Part shown: one piece after another, positions 42,723 through 53,920 of the stretch | Layout: each line of letters opens with the position of its first letter | How positions within the stretch are numbered: position 1 is the first letter of the stretch | Assembly: GCA_039090855.1 (NCBI GenBank) | Contig: CM077016.1 | Coordinates: 52,223,436 to 52,287,435 of the forward strand | DNA: 64,000 nucleotides | From: Macrothele yani | Taxonomy: Eukaryota; Arthropoda; Arachnida; Araneae; Macrothelidae | Direction of reading: 5' to 3' | Program-made: the position numbers and the translations under genes | Notes under the pieces: model-generated | What the model was told of the DNA's origin: nothing | What the model saw: only the letters and a program-made list of their open reading frames with translations | Database searches by the model: none

Positions 42723-43733
42723 GTGCTACAACTCCATAATAAATATGGAAGAATATTTATCAGCAACACTGAACTGAGCATATGCTGAAGAAAGCAACGA
42801 CAGACTGCCCAGCTAACCAGTGTCACAGAAGTTTTGAAAACCGGCTGGGCTGGGATACCTAAGGGTTCATTTGCCATCTGCTGACTCCCTGAGAGTACAA
42901 ATGGAGAAAACACGGCACAGATTTATATACAGTAGTAAGTTTCTCCCAGCCTGTTTCTCCCCTGCCTTTTAAAGAAAACTTAAAAGCTTTTCACATATCT
43001 AGAGAAGAAAGTGCCGCCGACCAGAACAATAAAAAAGATAGTCTGCGAGCCGGTGGCTCAGTTTATAAATTCTGCAGTTAATAGCCTGCCCTGAAGCACG
43101 AGAGGAGGGTGGAAGTTAGAGAGAGAAGGGACCACACACATTCACATCGAAAAACTAAGGGGGCTGACCCACTCCAATTGTTTTGTAGGAGGGAAGGATG
43201 TCGTAAAATTTCTATTATTTTTTCTAACAGCGGTAAGTATTTAATCTTATCCTGCTGCTGGTACGTTGCGAGATTTCCAAACAAGAAAGGCACCGTACAG
43301 CGATGGTTTTGCTCATTTAAAAAAAAACAAAAAAAAACAAACCTGCTCGTCCCGTGTCTGTTTTACATTAAATATTGAAGGACCGGCCCGTTTTCCCAAC
43401 TTAAAAATGAGCAAATGCCCGGGCCGATCTCGTGCAGACCTCTAGCCAGAGGGTTCGGATACACCACTATGAGCAACATTCCTTAACATTTTGAGAAAGA
43501 AAGGCGTATTTTGAGTTGCCAATGCTACCAAAACTGGCGAAACATATTTGTAAGCAATTTCTGTAAATGGGCGAGAAAACTAACAGAAATTGATGCAAAA
43601 GTTTCAATTAGATTGTAAGCAGTGATTTTATGCCCTCTTCTCTTGAGCTGCGCCCGGGGCATCCTTCCCATCCTAGTTACGCCTCGGCTGCTGCTTTTGT
43701 GCTTGCTTGCCTAGACTCTAGGTATATAAATCA

Positions 43734-43767
<34 letters not shown>

Positions 43768-44460
43768 AGGAAACGAAACAGTGTTCATTGGCCTGAATCC
43801 CCTTTTCCTGCAGTGCCCGATTTCCCATTAAACGAAGAACGTAGCTGCTTGGAGTGACAGTTAACAGTGGGGCGGAATTTCGCTCTCTAAAAATTTCACA
43901 AAGCAATTTTTTTTTTCTCTCATGAATAAAATTTAGAGAACATTGAGAAATTATTTGCGCATTATTATTTTTGTGTTCTGAGTCAAGAGAAGCATCAGTG
44001 GACGCCAATCTGCATGTTTGTGAATCTAGTACACCCAATAATTTTACGAGGGGGACAGTTCTTGTCCAATATTTTTTCTAACGTGAATGAAATCACCGAT
44101 TTGGGCTATTAAGTACTTGGAAGATACTAAAGTATTTTATCTCTGAATTTTTTGGAATGGAATGGAGTAGAGTCAAATGCATGTGAATATGTTAAATTGG
44201 AAAGCATTATGTAAATTTCTCCAGCGAAAAGCTCACAAATGGAGTGGCACTTTGCATTGGAGCTCTAACATTCCTTGAGCCGGCGCTTCTCACCCTAGCA
44301 ACCATTGTGGTCATTAAACGCCTGGACAAGAAATAAATAGTCCGTATTTAACCCACAAAATTTGAATGGCATTTCACTGGGGGTTCAGTAGTTAGTTTTA
44401 GTGGCAATGGGCCTCAGAGGGTTAGAGTGCCAAGCACCACGGCTAGTCATCTATCTATTA
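42723..44460. other. spacer, no gene recognised
   Basis: Includes a pure poly(T) run at 43738-43766. Small frames at 43109-43378 and 43718-44038 resemble nothing known and include the homopolymer. Confidence 0.35.
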
Positions 44461-44700
44461 ATACATAGTATAAAATAAAGTCCCCGGTAGGCGTCTGTCT
44501 GATTGTTCGGGCTAATCTCGAAAATCGCTGGACGGATTTTGATGCGGTTTTCACCATTCCATAGAGCATTTGTCGAGGAAATTTTAGGTGTATGAAACTT
44601 TCATCTATGACAAAAGGGAGCCGAGCAGTAACGAGTTTAGTGACAAGTCAAAGAAAAAACCGCCGTTCGCATTCTCTGGTGGCTTCCACTGCCTATGAGG
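44461..44700. repeat. probable interspersed repeat with CTGTCTG...GGACGGATTTTGATGCGG
   Basis: The phrase GGGCTAATCTCGAAAATCGCTGGACGG is a commonplace in arthropod interspersed repeats, recalled from general experience. Only one copy is in this window, so the call is tentative. Confidence 0.35.
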
Positions 44701-45231
44701 ATAAAGCAGACATGTGACTTTCATCATGGCAACGAGCCTTAGTAGCGTTACGTTAGTGAAGGACAACCAGTCCCCGTTGAAATGATGGTGTCTTACTTTG
44801 AAAGTTTAACTTTCGAGTACAAAATGCGGTATTTGGAAAAAAATCAGTGAGATTGAAGGAAAATAACCCTATGTGCTGAATTTAAGTATCTTCGAATGTG
44901 ACGCGAAAAGTTTTCCAGAAGTGCAAATAGTAAATATTTTCTATTACTTCGTCTTTGGTCGAAGCGCCATTACCATACAACAGTTAGAGCCATTAGAATC
45001 ATATAAAATTCTCGAAGCATATAACAATTTCTCATCGGGGATATTCTTTTACATGGTAATTTAATGAGATCACTAATTAGTGAGCAATTAGTAACTCTTC
45101 AATAAAAAGTGTTTTTCTATGCACTGGGAAGCAATTTTCAAGACTTCGAAAAATTGAGAGAAAAATCTGGTAATCTATAAAAAGTGAAAGTGTGTATAAT
45201 TGTTTGTCGGCTATACAAATGTACAGTTTTC

Positions 45232-45775
45232 AACTTAGAACCGCCAAATTTGGTATACATCTCATGGTACTCTAACTTAAACCGTAGAAGGGTTTTGGAA
45301 GGGATCAGAGCCCGGGGGGAAGGGGGTCTTTTTTTTTTAATTTAAAATTTTTACAGTTTTCAATTTAGAACCACCAAATTTGGTATATTATCGCACGGTG
45401 CTCTGACTCAGACCGCACACGGTTTTTGGAAGGGGTCGGAACCCGAGGGTCAAAGGGCTCCCATACAAAATTTTCGTGAAAAGTTCTACAGTTTTCAATT
45501 TAGAACAATTAAATTTGGTATTTATCTCATGGTACTCTAACTTAGACGGTACACGGTTTTTGGAAGGGGTCAAAGGGCGCCCATACAAAATTTTCGTAAA
45601 AAGTTCTACAGTTTTCAATTCACAACCACCAAATTTGGTATAGTATCTCATAATACTCTTAGACCGTAGACAGGTTTTGGAAGGGGTCGGAGCCGGCGGG
45701 TCAATGGGGGCCCCCATACAAAATTTTCGAAAAACGTTCTACAGTTTTCAATTTAGAATCACCAAATTTCGTATT
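45232..45775. repeat. minisatellite, 120-135 bp unit, about 4.3 copies
   Basis: Units start TACAGTTTTCAA at 45232, 45352, 45487, 45607 and 45740. Each continues AACCACCAAATTTGGTAT...ACGGTTTTTGGAAGGGGTC...CCCATACAAAATTTTCG. Spacing 120, 135, 120, 133 bp, suggesting alternating long and short units. Confidence 0.92.
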
Positions 45776-46069
45776 AACGGGAAAATTACAGGAATATATT
45801 TTTCATTCATAAAATTTCACCCGCTGAACTTGGTGATTCCACGAATATTTACCCGGGAAATACCTGGTACCCCTTCTAGTACAAACATAAATAGAGATGT
45901 AACAGCAAAGTATCACGTTCGAGACAGGATGCACGACATGAATGGAGTAAGGGCGGACACAAAAACGATGGACTACACAACCTGGAAAGACAACGTCACA
46001 AAGTAGCAGCACACCGCAGCAGATACATCACAATGATCGTTTACAAAAAACGACATAGCATAAAATGCG

Positions 46070-46556
46070 ACCCACGTTGGGCGCCATTTATGTTAGGTTG
46101 TTTATGTTAACTTCCAACGTCTTGCGTGGTTGAAGATAATAAAATAGCTATAAGTAATAATTTTTGCAATCCTTTTAGATCTCTTAAAAGCATTTATTCT
46201 TTTCTTTACTTAATCGCAGAAAAAGTTGTCCATCAGCTCACTAATTCTTCCTGTCTGTTCCCCTGAAACTAACAATTTCCTTCCCTAAATCCTGCTTTGG
46301 TCATTTCGTCCCTCTCCTTTCTCTCCCTGTGGAGAAAAACTCAATTCCTATGGTCAGCTTAAGACGTCCTTCCTAACAAGTGAATCCTTTCCTCGCTTCC
46401 TCTTTGCGACTGCTCGCTTTCAGTTCCCTGAGTCAACTGTCCTAGCCCCCCCTTTGTTTTCACGCAAACTCACCCTTCCTTCACAGAACCCCTCGGCTCC
46501 CAAGCCCTGAGAAAGCCATTGTCGGCTTCATGAAACATCAAGGTTGAAATTAAGAG
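46070..46556 (-). other. possible LTR edge and primer-binding site
   Basis: On the minus strand a sequence ending CAACCTAACA is followed four bases later by TGGCGCCCAACGTGGG, which looks like a retrotransposon primer-binding site next to an LTR ending in CA. No gag or pol is recognisable on the internal side, and the outer LTR border is not defined. Confidence 0.3.
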
Positions 46557-47540
46557 GATTTCACCCGCTGAACTTGGTGAGTCGGCAGCTTAGAAATGAA
46601 AGAAGGCAAGTAATCAAATCAACACGAAAATACTAATCCGTCTACAAAATACAAATGCGCAGACTCTAAAATAAGACAAACTGGCGTATCTAAATAAACC
46701 GTGCTTCCGATGTTTCATAGCGGGATGACACGGCGAAATTTCTTTCACGCTTCGTGGAAACTACATTACGAGAACAAAAATGATTGGACTCCCCCACGCA
46801 GCAGCAATGGTGTGCTCCCACATAAGACACATGGTTGATAAGACAACACAGCAACGGGAGTACTCTCAGATCAATAGCTGATAAAATGGCTAGCAGGAGA
46901 GAGCTCTCCGAGTTCTAAAAGGGCGTTACAATAGGCTGCTCAACTGGAGGTATGAGCATAAGAAGCATTGCTGATGTTAGAGACGTCGCTAAATCGACTG
47001 TGACCTTTTTCATCAACAAGGGGAAGCAGACGGGACATTGAAAGAATTCACTTCTCCCTGGAAGACCCACGAGACTGCAACCCAGTGACAGGAGGGGCTG
47101 CCGAGGTAGATCCCGTCATCAAGTCGTAACTAATACACACCATAGCACATGAGTTCCAGATAGCCAAAGATGTTATGCTCTCCACCAAAATACTTCGAAG
47201 AAAAGCCCATGCACTTGGGTATCATGACCGAGCAGCGGCCCATTACCTTCTCATGATAAAGACCAATAAAGGCCACGAGGCAACGATTATGTCTACAACA
47301 CGAAAATTGGACATTGGAGCAATGGCGGCAGGTGTTGTGCAGCGATAAATCCCGCTTCACATTCCGATTGGATGGACGTGTCTGGGTTTCACGGTTACCC
47401 GGAAAACTTCTGCTTCGAGAGTGTACAGGGCAGACTGTAAACTAAGGAGGCAGTGGAGTTATGCTATGGGGCTGTTTCAGCTGGCAGGATGCGAGTCCAC
47501 TGGTTGTTATTCATGAAAACACGAACTCTGTGCTGTATAG

Positions 47541-48251
47541 AGATATTTTATTTATTTTTTATTTAACTACAATTTCATGCCACACCACAACAAAACAGAA
47601 TTTAGTCCATGCAAACCCGGGACTACATCTACAATCATAATAAATAGCAAATGTCCAAGAATACAGTAACACCAATAGTAATATAAATGTGCAAACAGTA
47701 TTAATGAACTCAGGTTTTTTATATCATTGAGATCAATGGTTCCACGCAGCATGCAATGTAACCAAAGTAACTAAAATAGTGCAGCACTTCAAAAGTATAA
47801 CTATTTCCATACAATTCGATTTTTGCAAATAACATTTTCATTAAGACATACGTAACACATGATGAAATATATACTAACGAAAGGAGCATTTTCAAAAAGT
47901 TTCATACTAAAACAAATTAAGTCACACAAACTGACAAGGTGCGAACACTTCGTAGATAATACATCAAAATTCTCACCACAGGGAGCATAACCAAAGTAAA
48001 TAATAATTACAAAGCACCAAAGTAACACTAAACTTTTAGTTTTAAATAATTTGAAGCACTGCAACGGATTCTTTATAACAAATCGTTGCGATGTAATGTG
48101 GCAAGGGAACCAGGGGGAAAGTCTACTATGTAGACTGACGAGGCCCTAGCCCCCCACCCCCACCCCCTTTACCACAAAAAAAGAATCTAAATCGTCAAGT
48201 CAAAGAACAATTTAACCATAATACAGTAAATTGAAGTAATAATACATAATA
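47541..48251. other. AT-rich sequence inserted in Tc1 relic, unassigned
   Basis: Lies between the first part of the Tc1 relic and the next Tc1. Contains CCCCCCACCCCC near 48150 and CTACTATGTAGACTGACGAGG before it. No terminal repeats recognised. Confidence 0.35.
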
Positions 48252-49676
48252 CACTGACGGGAAAAAAAATCCCAGCACCACGAAAAAATAGTTCTAGAGG
48301 AATGAAATGGCGGCAATACATTTGTATAGGTAACATATTTAATCGATTAAGGTTTCAAGATCACAGCTTATTGTAAGCGCGAGAAGAGCCATTTTAAATG
48401 TGAAATGCTGGTACATTAATAACCGGTGTAACCGCCAGAATGTTGAATGCAAGCACGCACACATTCATGCATTGTGTCGTACAGGTGCTGGATGTCAGTT
48501 TGTGGGATGGAGTTCCATGCCTGTTGCACTTGGTCGGTCAATACAGGGACGGTTAATGCTGGATGGGGGTGACGCTGGAGTTGTCGTCTAATGATGTCCC
48601 ATACGTGCTCGATTGGTGAAAGATCTGGTGATCTAGCAGGCTACAGCAACATGTCGATACTCTGTAGAGCATGTTGAGTTACAACAGCGGTATGCGGCGA
48701 GCGTTATCCTGTTGGAAAACACCCCCTGGAATGCTGTTCATGAATGGCAGCACAACAGGTTGAATCACCAGACCGACGTACAACTGTGCCGTCAGGGTGC
48801 GTGGGATAACCACGAAAGTGCTCATGCTGTCATAGGAAATTGCTCCCCAGACCATAACTCCAGGTGTAGGTCCAGTATGTCTCGGCCGCAGACAGGTTGG
48901 TTGAAGGCGCTCACCTGGCCTCCTTCTAACCACACACGGCCATCACTGGCACCCAGGCAGAACCGGCTTTCATCAGAAAACACAACAGATCTCCACTCCG
49001 TCCTGCAATGAGCTCTAGCTTGACACCACTGACGTCGCAAACGGCAGTGGTTTGGAGTAAGTGGAATGCGCGCTACAGGGCGTCTGTCCCGGAGCTGTCC
49101 TTTAAGTAACCGATTTGTAACAGTTCGTTGTGTCACTGTGGTGGCAACTGCAGCTCGAATTGCTGCCGCAGACGCAGTACGATGCGCCACGGCCATACGC
49201 CGTACACGGCGGTCTTCCCTCTCAGTAGTGCCACGTGGCCTGCCGGAACCCGGTCTTCTTGAGGCCGTACCTTACCTTGACCACCGCTGCCAACAATCAT
49301 GCACAGTGGCTACATTCCTGCCAAGTCGTTCTGCAATATTGCGGAAAGAAAATCCACCTTCTCATAGCCCTATTACACGACCTCGTTCAAACTCCGTGAG
49401 CTGTTGATAATGGCTTCTTCGTCTTCTTAAAGGCATTCTTGACTAACATCAACACCCTACGTCGAATCTCAACGATAACTAACGCACACGAACGTTACAG
49501 CACGTATTTACAGCAAACCTGCTTTGCATGTTCCGAGGGGCGCTACTAGCGCCACACGTATGTGCCGAGCGCGAAATTTGCATAGACGTCATCTTACAGA
49601 TGTACTCTCACCGCCTACCAACTGTCGTTTATCTAACACAACCCCTTCTTGGTGTTGGGATTTTTTTCCGTCAGTG
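48252..49676 (-). mobile_element. Tc1-like element, full length, FERGRVIGL type
   Basis: Ends CACTGACGGGAAAAAAAATC and, reversed, CACTGACGGAAAAAAATCCC; both continue to CCAACACCA/CCAGCACCA. TA at 48250-48251 and 49677-49678. 1425 bp. Carries a minus-strand transposase with stops and frameshifts. Confidence 0.92.
48420..49434 (-). pseudogene. Tc1-like transposase, about 340 residues, frameshifted
   Basis: From ATG 49434: MPLRRRRSHYQQLTEFERG with a stop in the HTH (RVIGL-stop), WQRWSR, GSGRPRGTTEREDRRVRR, SAAAIRAAVATTVTQRTV (second HTH), WRSVVFSDESRFCLGASDGR (first Asp, intact), then in another frame PGVMVWGAISYDS, GGVFQQDNARRIPLL (second Asp), and further on the plus-strand complement of SPDLSPIEHVWDII (Glu). 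Most catalytic residues persist although the frame is broken near 48930 and 48690. Confidence 0.88.
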
Positions 49677-49705
49677 TATAAAACCAACCGTTAATCAACC
49701 ATTAA

Positions 49706-50530
49706 CCCTTTAACCGGCTGGAACGAATTAACTCGCGGTTAACTAAATCGATGAACTCCAATGAATATATTCGCGCCGCCCCGGTGGCGCAGTGGTCTAA
49801 GGCGCTGGCCTCTGATCATTCATCCGTCTGGGGTCCGGGTTCGAATCCCGGTGAGGCATGGGTGTTGTGTTTGTCTTACGGCACTGGCTCTCTCCCTTCC
49901 CTGGAACCAGTGACCCTAAATTAGGGACGGGCGACTGCTTATAGCCCATTGGGTTGCTCACGGTGGTCGTTAAACCTCCAATCAAAAAAAAAAAAAAAAT
50001 ATATTCGCTGTCTAAGAAGTGGGCCGAACGCTACTGGAACGAATTCATTCAGGGTATGTTCAGTGGTCCTGAAGCTGCTCGTACGAGTTACCTTCAAGAA
50101 TAGAGCTTCGAAAAATTTTGCTTTTGCCCTTAGATTTGTTATTCAGACTGGTCATTTAGGCGTATGATTGACACCAATCCCTTCTGACAAATTACCTGAT
50201 AAAGGGCTATGACAATGGAGACGAATTTAAAAAGGAGAGAGAAGAAATTTCAGTAATTGTTTTTACCCAGTTGCATGATGTTTGTTTCAGGGAGACTAGT
50301 CCGTCGCTATCATGTTTTAGGCCGTGGCATAGGAAATAGAGGACTAGTAAGGAGGGCTTATAACCTATGACATGTTGTTTTTTCTCGTTTCTGCTGAGAT
50401 GATAAGTGGTAAAGATAAATTACTGTACCGTAGCTTTCGTAAACACCGTCGCTATGTGAACATTTCTGTTTCGAAGGAACAAAAGTTTTGGGCCCCACTT
50501 AGTTCAAGCACAGTACATCGGCCGCTTAAA
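49706..50530 (+). mobile_element. piggyBac-like MITE, copy C, with SINE inside
   Basis: TTAA at 49702-49705, left end CCCTTTAACCGGCTGG. The right end reads GTACATCGGCCGCTTAAA, then turns into its own reverse complement in place of GGGTTAA. Without the SINE it is about 590 bp, the longest copy, and aligns with A and B. Confidence 0.8.
49775..49998 (+). mobile_element. tRNA-derived SINE, best complete copy, 10-bp TSD
   Basis: TSD ATATATTCGC at 49765-49774 and 49999-50008. Sense layout: GCCGCCCCGGTGGCGCAGTGG (A box), GGGTTCGAATCCCGG (B box) 45 bp on, body CTCTCCCTTCCCTGGAACC, GGTCGTTAAACCTCC, poly(A). Internal pol III promoter expected from these boxes. Confidence 0.96.
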
Positions 50531-50556
50531 GGCCGATGTACTGTGCTTGAACTAAG
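50498..50556. repeat. 26-bp-arm palindrome at MITE C terminus
   Basis: Arms 50498-50523 and 50531-50556 are perfect reverse complements (CTTAGTTCAAGCACAG...ATCGGCC), loop GCTTAAA. Confidence 0.95.
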
Positions 50557-50628
50557 CGGCAACCCATTCCAGGACCTAGGGTCAGGTCACGTTGATATTA
50601 TTAAATAAAAAATCAGGGCGCGCTGTAG

Positions 50629-50690
50629 GTATTAAAAAACTATCCTGGATATTAAAAAACTATCCTGGATATTAAAAACCTATCCGGACA
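50629..50690. repeat. three tandem copies of a 20-bp unit
   Basis: GGATATTAAAAAACTATCCT-type units follow one another and stop where the Tc1 C-part resumes. Confidence 0.9.
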
Positions 50691-51014
50691 CGACGAGTGT
50701 TTCTTCCAGGATGAATGCCACTTGTCATGTTTCCAGGGCTACAAAGAAGTGGTATGAGGAAAATCAGGTCTCTTGAATAGACTGGCCTGCTCAGAGCCAG
50801 TATCTCAATCCCATGTAACACCTATCTATGGGATGAACTTGAACGACGGGTGAGGTCTACACTAACAATACCTTCTACACCGACAGAGTTAGTCCATGTA
50901 CTCAAAGCGGAATGGACGAACATCTCGCTGTCCGTACTCCATGGACAGTTTACCGCGAAAGGTGGCTGCTGTAATCTTTGAAAACCGTGGATCAACCGGC
51001 TACTGATGTAAATA

Positions 51015-52258
51015 TTAAGTGTGCAACTTAATTCTCGGCCACAGGCACGACATGTTGACAAAAAATTATAGCAAATCGAATACGTACCTAGTCAGGGAAA
51101 TAATCCCCGTCGTGTTGGATACATTTGAGCCATCGGTCAGAGAGCTGCCGAATGCCACTGCGGAAAAAAGGAGGGCTGTTTCGAGTTGATAAAATCATCA
51201 ATACTTGTGTGGGTCTCCTCGACAGAAGTGAAGTGCGTATTACTCAGGTGATGTTGCAGGGAGCGAAAGAGGTGATAATCCGATGGGGGCGAAGTCTGGA
51301 GAATACGCCGGGTGATACAAAATCTCCCATCCCAGGTCGGTTATCGTGCTTAAAGTCGTTTTCGCGGCGTAAGGACGCGCGTTATCCGGAAGCAATAGGG
51401 CCGACCTTCTGCCCTTGCCGGTGTATGGCCTTTTCGCCTCCATTGAGTCACTCTCACGGATGAGTTGCTGACAATAACGCTCAGCATTGACCGTTTCACC
51501 AGGTTTGAGCAACTCATAGTGTACGACACCGCGCTGATCCCACCATATGCACAGCAACAACTTCCTGGCATGGATATTCGGTTCGGCTGTACTGGTGGTA
51601 GGCTGACCTGGATAAACCCACGATTTGCGCCGCTTAGGATTATTGTAGAGGATCCACTTCTCATCACAGGTCAAAATCTTGTGGAGGAAATCCTTCCTCT
51701 TGAATCTGGAGAGCAAGGACACAGCAACATCGTAGCACCTAGACTTGTTCGCAGCTGCGAGTTGGTGGGGCACCCAACGGCCCTCCTTGTGAATCCGTCT
51801 AAGCTTGTGTTGCAATAGCTTGCAGTGTTACTCCGAGTTCCTGGGCGAGCTCTGACTGTGTGCGACAGTTGTTCCAGTTCCTCATCGTCAACTTTCTGTG
51901 AGTGTCCCGGACGTTCTACATCACGGAGATCGAAATTTCTCTGCTTAAACCGCTGGAACCACTTTTTACATGTACTGCAGCCTCACCCAAAGCAGCACAG
52001 ATCATTTGCCGGGCTTCCGCGGCACTTTTTCAGCTGAAACGCGAACAGGAGGCAGTGTCTCAAATGTTGCTTCTCAAACGACATTGCTCTCACCGTCAAC
52101 TTTCGTCCATTCTGTCACTACAGCTGTGAGCGGTTAAGATTGCCTAGAAAGCTGTTGGATGGCGCTGCAATCAGCCATTATCGCACACTGCTATTTGCAT
52201 TTGCCGACCTTCTATTATCGCTTGCGGTTAGGGGCCGAGAATTAAGTTTCACACCTAA
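51015..52258 (-). mobile_element. mariner element, full length
   Basis: TIRs TTAAGTGTGCAACTTAATTC and, reversed, TTAGGTGTGAAACTTAATTC, then TCGGCC; TA at 51013-51014 and 52259-52260. 1244 bp with one main minus-strand frame. Confidence 0.92.
51240..52083 (-). pseudogene. mariner transposase, DD34D type, damaged
   Basis: From about 52083: MSFEKQHLRHCLLFAFQ (HTH), CKKWFQRFKQRNFDLRD, GHSQKVDDEEL, then LQHKLRRIHKEGRWVPHQL, SLLSRFKRKDFLHKILTCDEKWILYNNPKR (first Asp in CDEKW), IWWDQRGVVHYELL, NAERYCQQL, LLLPDNARPYAAK (second Asp; HDNA is PDNA), WEILYHPAYSPDFAP (third Asp). The frame from 51815 to 51240 is open for 191 codons; the N-part is frameshifted, and the C-terminus diverges after SPDFAP. 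Confidence 0.88.
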
Positions 52259-52260
52259 TA

Positions 52261-52989
52261 CTTTAAATACTACAGTTAAACCGTATAAAAAACAACGCAG
52301 CAGTCCAAGGTTTTACAAAAATTAATAATGTTTGTTAATAACGAAGCAGAGTTTTAATTAATCCCTATTGGACTTCACAATGATGTAAATCATCTATCTT
52401 GTTATATGGTCCGAATAATGCTGATAAAATAAACGCAATACGTATTTAGGGGTGCTTTTATTATTTGTATGGTCACATCTTGGCATTTACAGTAACAAAA
52501 ATTGTGTTCTACTAGTAAAAAAACAAAATGAAAGCAATAAAACTTGGAGGATGTTCGTGGTACTATTGTTAAGTATCAACCAATTTTCCCCTCTGCTTTT
52601 TTGCTCTTTTCTCATTATTTTTAGTGTAATGGTTTTTGAGACAAACGCAGCTATATTTGTTCTGTCGCATTTCTCTGCTACGATTATTGTTCAGTTTTAA
52701 GCCTCAGTTCCATTCGTGGGTGCTACTCCTTCACGAGCATTTATCATCGAACTATTTTTCATCATCCTCCTTCGAACACGATGCTTTCACCACTTTTCAA
52801 TTTGTCATATCTTTTTTTCGCTCTTTTCAGTTTTAACCCACAGCTGTTGCCCACAGACATATTGATACTTAGTCAAACAACAGGTTGAAACTCTAGGGAA
52901 TACAGAGTTCAAATTCATGTAATAATCGTTCAAAGTTGAACTAGCCTATGACGACTTCCTTTCACGACTGGATACTTCTAAGAGAGATA
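52261..52989. other. spacer, nothing recognised
   Basis: T-rich, no supported gene; small plus-strand frames at 52452-52836 have no recognisable motif. Confidence 0.35.
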
Positions 52990-52991
52990 TA

Positions 52992-53715
52992 CAGGGTGTC
53001 GATAAAGTCTTTCCCACATTACGAAAATTAATATAAAAAAATGTATTGCAGGTACAAGAAAGGGATTGCACGACAATGATGGTGCACACGTTTTTTTCGT
53101 TTCGGTGTCAGTACACCCCACACGGACGACATTTAAGCGATATTCGATTTCACGCCATGTTTTGGTTAACATCTCAGCAGAGACAGAACCAGTGACGTCC
53201 GTTATTCTGCTTTTCAACATTTCGACATCCGGAACACTGCTAGAGTAAACTTGGTCTTTCACATAACCCCTCAGAAAAAGTCTAGAGGGGTTATATGTCG
53301 GGCGATCGAGTTGGTCATGCTGGGACCGTCGCGGCCAATCCATCTGTCCAGAAATGTGGCATTCAGGAACCATTATCGACCAATGCGGTGGGGAACCGTC
53401 TTGTTGGAAGATAACAGAAGGTTCAGTGCATGCAGTTGAAGTGCTACAAAAAGTTCCAGCATGTCCAAGTACGTGTTACCGAGAGCTTCGCAAGAAAACA
53501 AGAGTCCGATGATCCTGTTATGCATCAGGCCGACCATACGTTCACTTTCGGGCTAGCCCTCTGTTGTTTGATGATATAATGATGATTTTCTGATCCTCAG
53601 ATTCACATATTGTACCTATTTACTGTACCAGAGACGTGGAACGTGGCTTCATCTGAGAAAGACACTGTGCAGATAATCAGTATCATGAGCTATGCGCTGC
53701 AACATCTCCTCGCAG
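52992..53715 (-). mobile_element. mariner-like element, C-terminal half
   Basis: Begins after TA (52990-52991) with the TIR CAGGGTGTCGATAAAGTC...AATATAAA, the same as that at 57205. Minus-strand codons run VSFSDEATFHVSGTVNRY (first Asp), SPKVNVW, DNGS..MPHFWTD, WPRRSQHDQLDRP and FLRGYVKDQVYSSSVPDVEML to TWREIEYRLNVV. It stops at a SINE at 53716, exactly where the half at 57205-57748 stops. Confidence 0.85.
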
Positions 53716-53801
53716 CCGCCCCGGTGGCGCAGTGGTCTAAATTGCTTATTTAGTTGCTCACGGTTGTAGTTAAACCTCCAATAAAAAAATAAAAAAAAAA
53801 G
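53716..53801 (+). mobile_element. hybrid/deleted SINE at inversion breakpoint
   Basis: First 26 bp of the SINE (GCCGCCCCGGTGGCGCAGTG...) are joined directly to its last 60 bp (TTGCTCACGG..GTTAAACCTCC) and a poly(A)-rich tail. The entire B-box half is absent. Confidence 0.85.
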
Positions 53802-53920
53802 TATTTAAAAGAAGAGCAGGAGCGTTCTCTATTTCGGTACAATAAAATCAGCCTTTGTTTAAAGAAGAGAGAAAAGAAAATAGAAGGAAGGGTAGGATAT
53901 ACGATATATCTTTATACCTT

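Larger units (their letters stand above)
46890..51012 (+). pseudogene. Tc1-like transposase, split by a 3.1-kb nest
   Basis: First part 46890-47540: ASRRELSEF, GCSTGGMSIRSIADV (HTH), GRPTRL, then WSNGGR-type frames, SRFTFRLDGRVWV and GGSGVMLWGCFSWQDASPLVV. Second part 50690-51005: [26 protein letters not shown] sequence, [21 protein letters not shown] (third acidic region) and TELVHVLKAEW. Between them lie unassigned sequence, a different Tc1 element and a MITE containing a SINE. Numerous stops. Confidence 0.7.
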
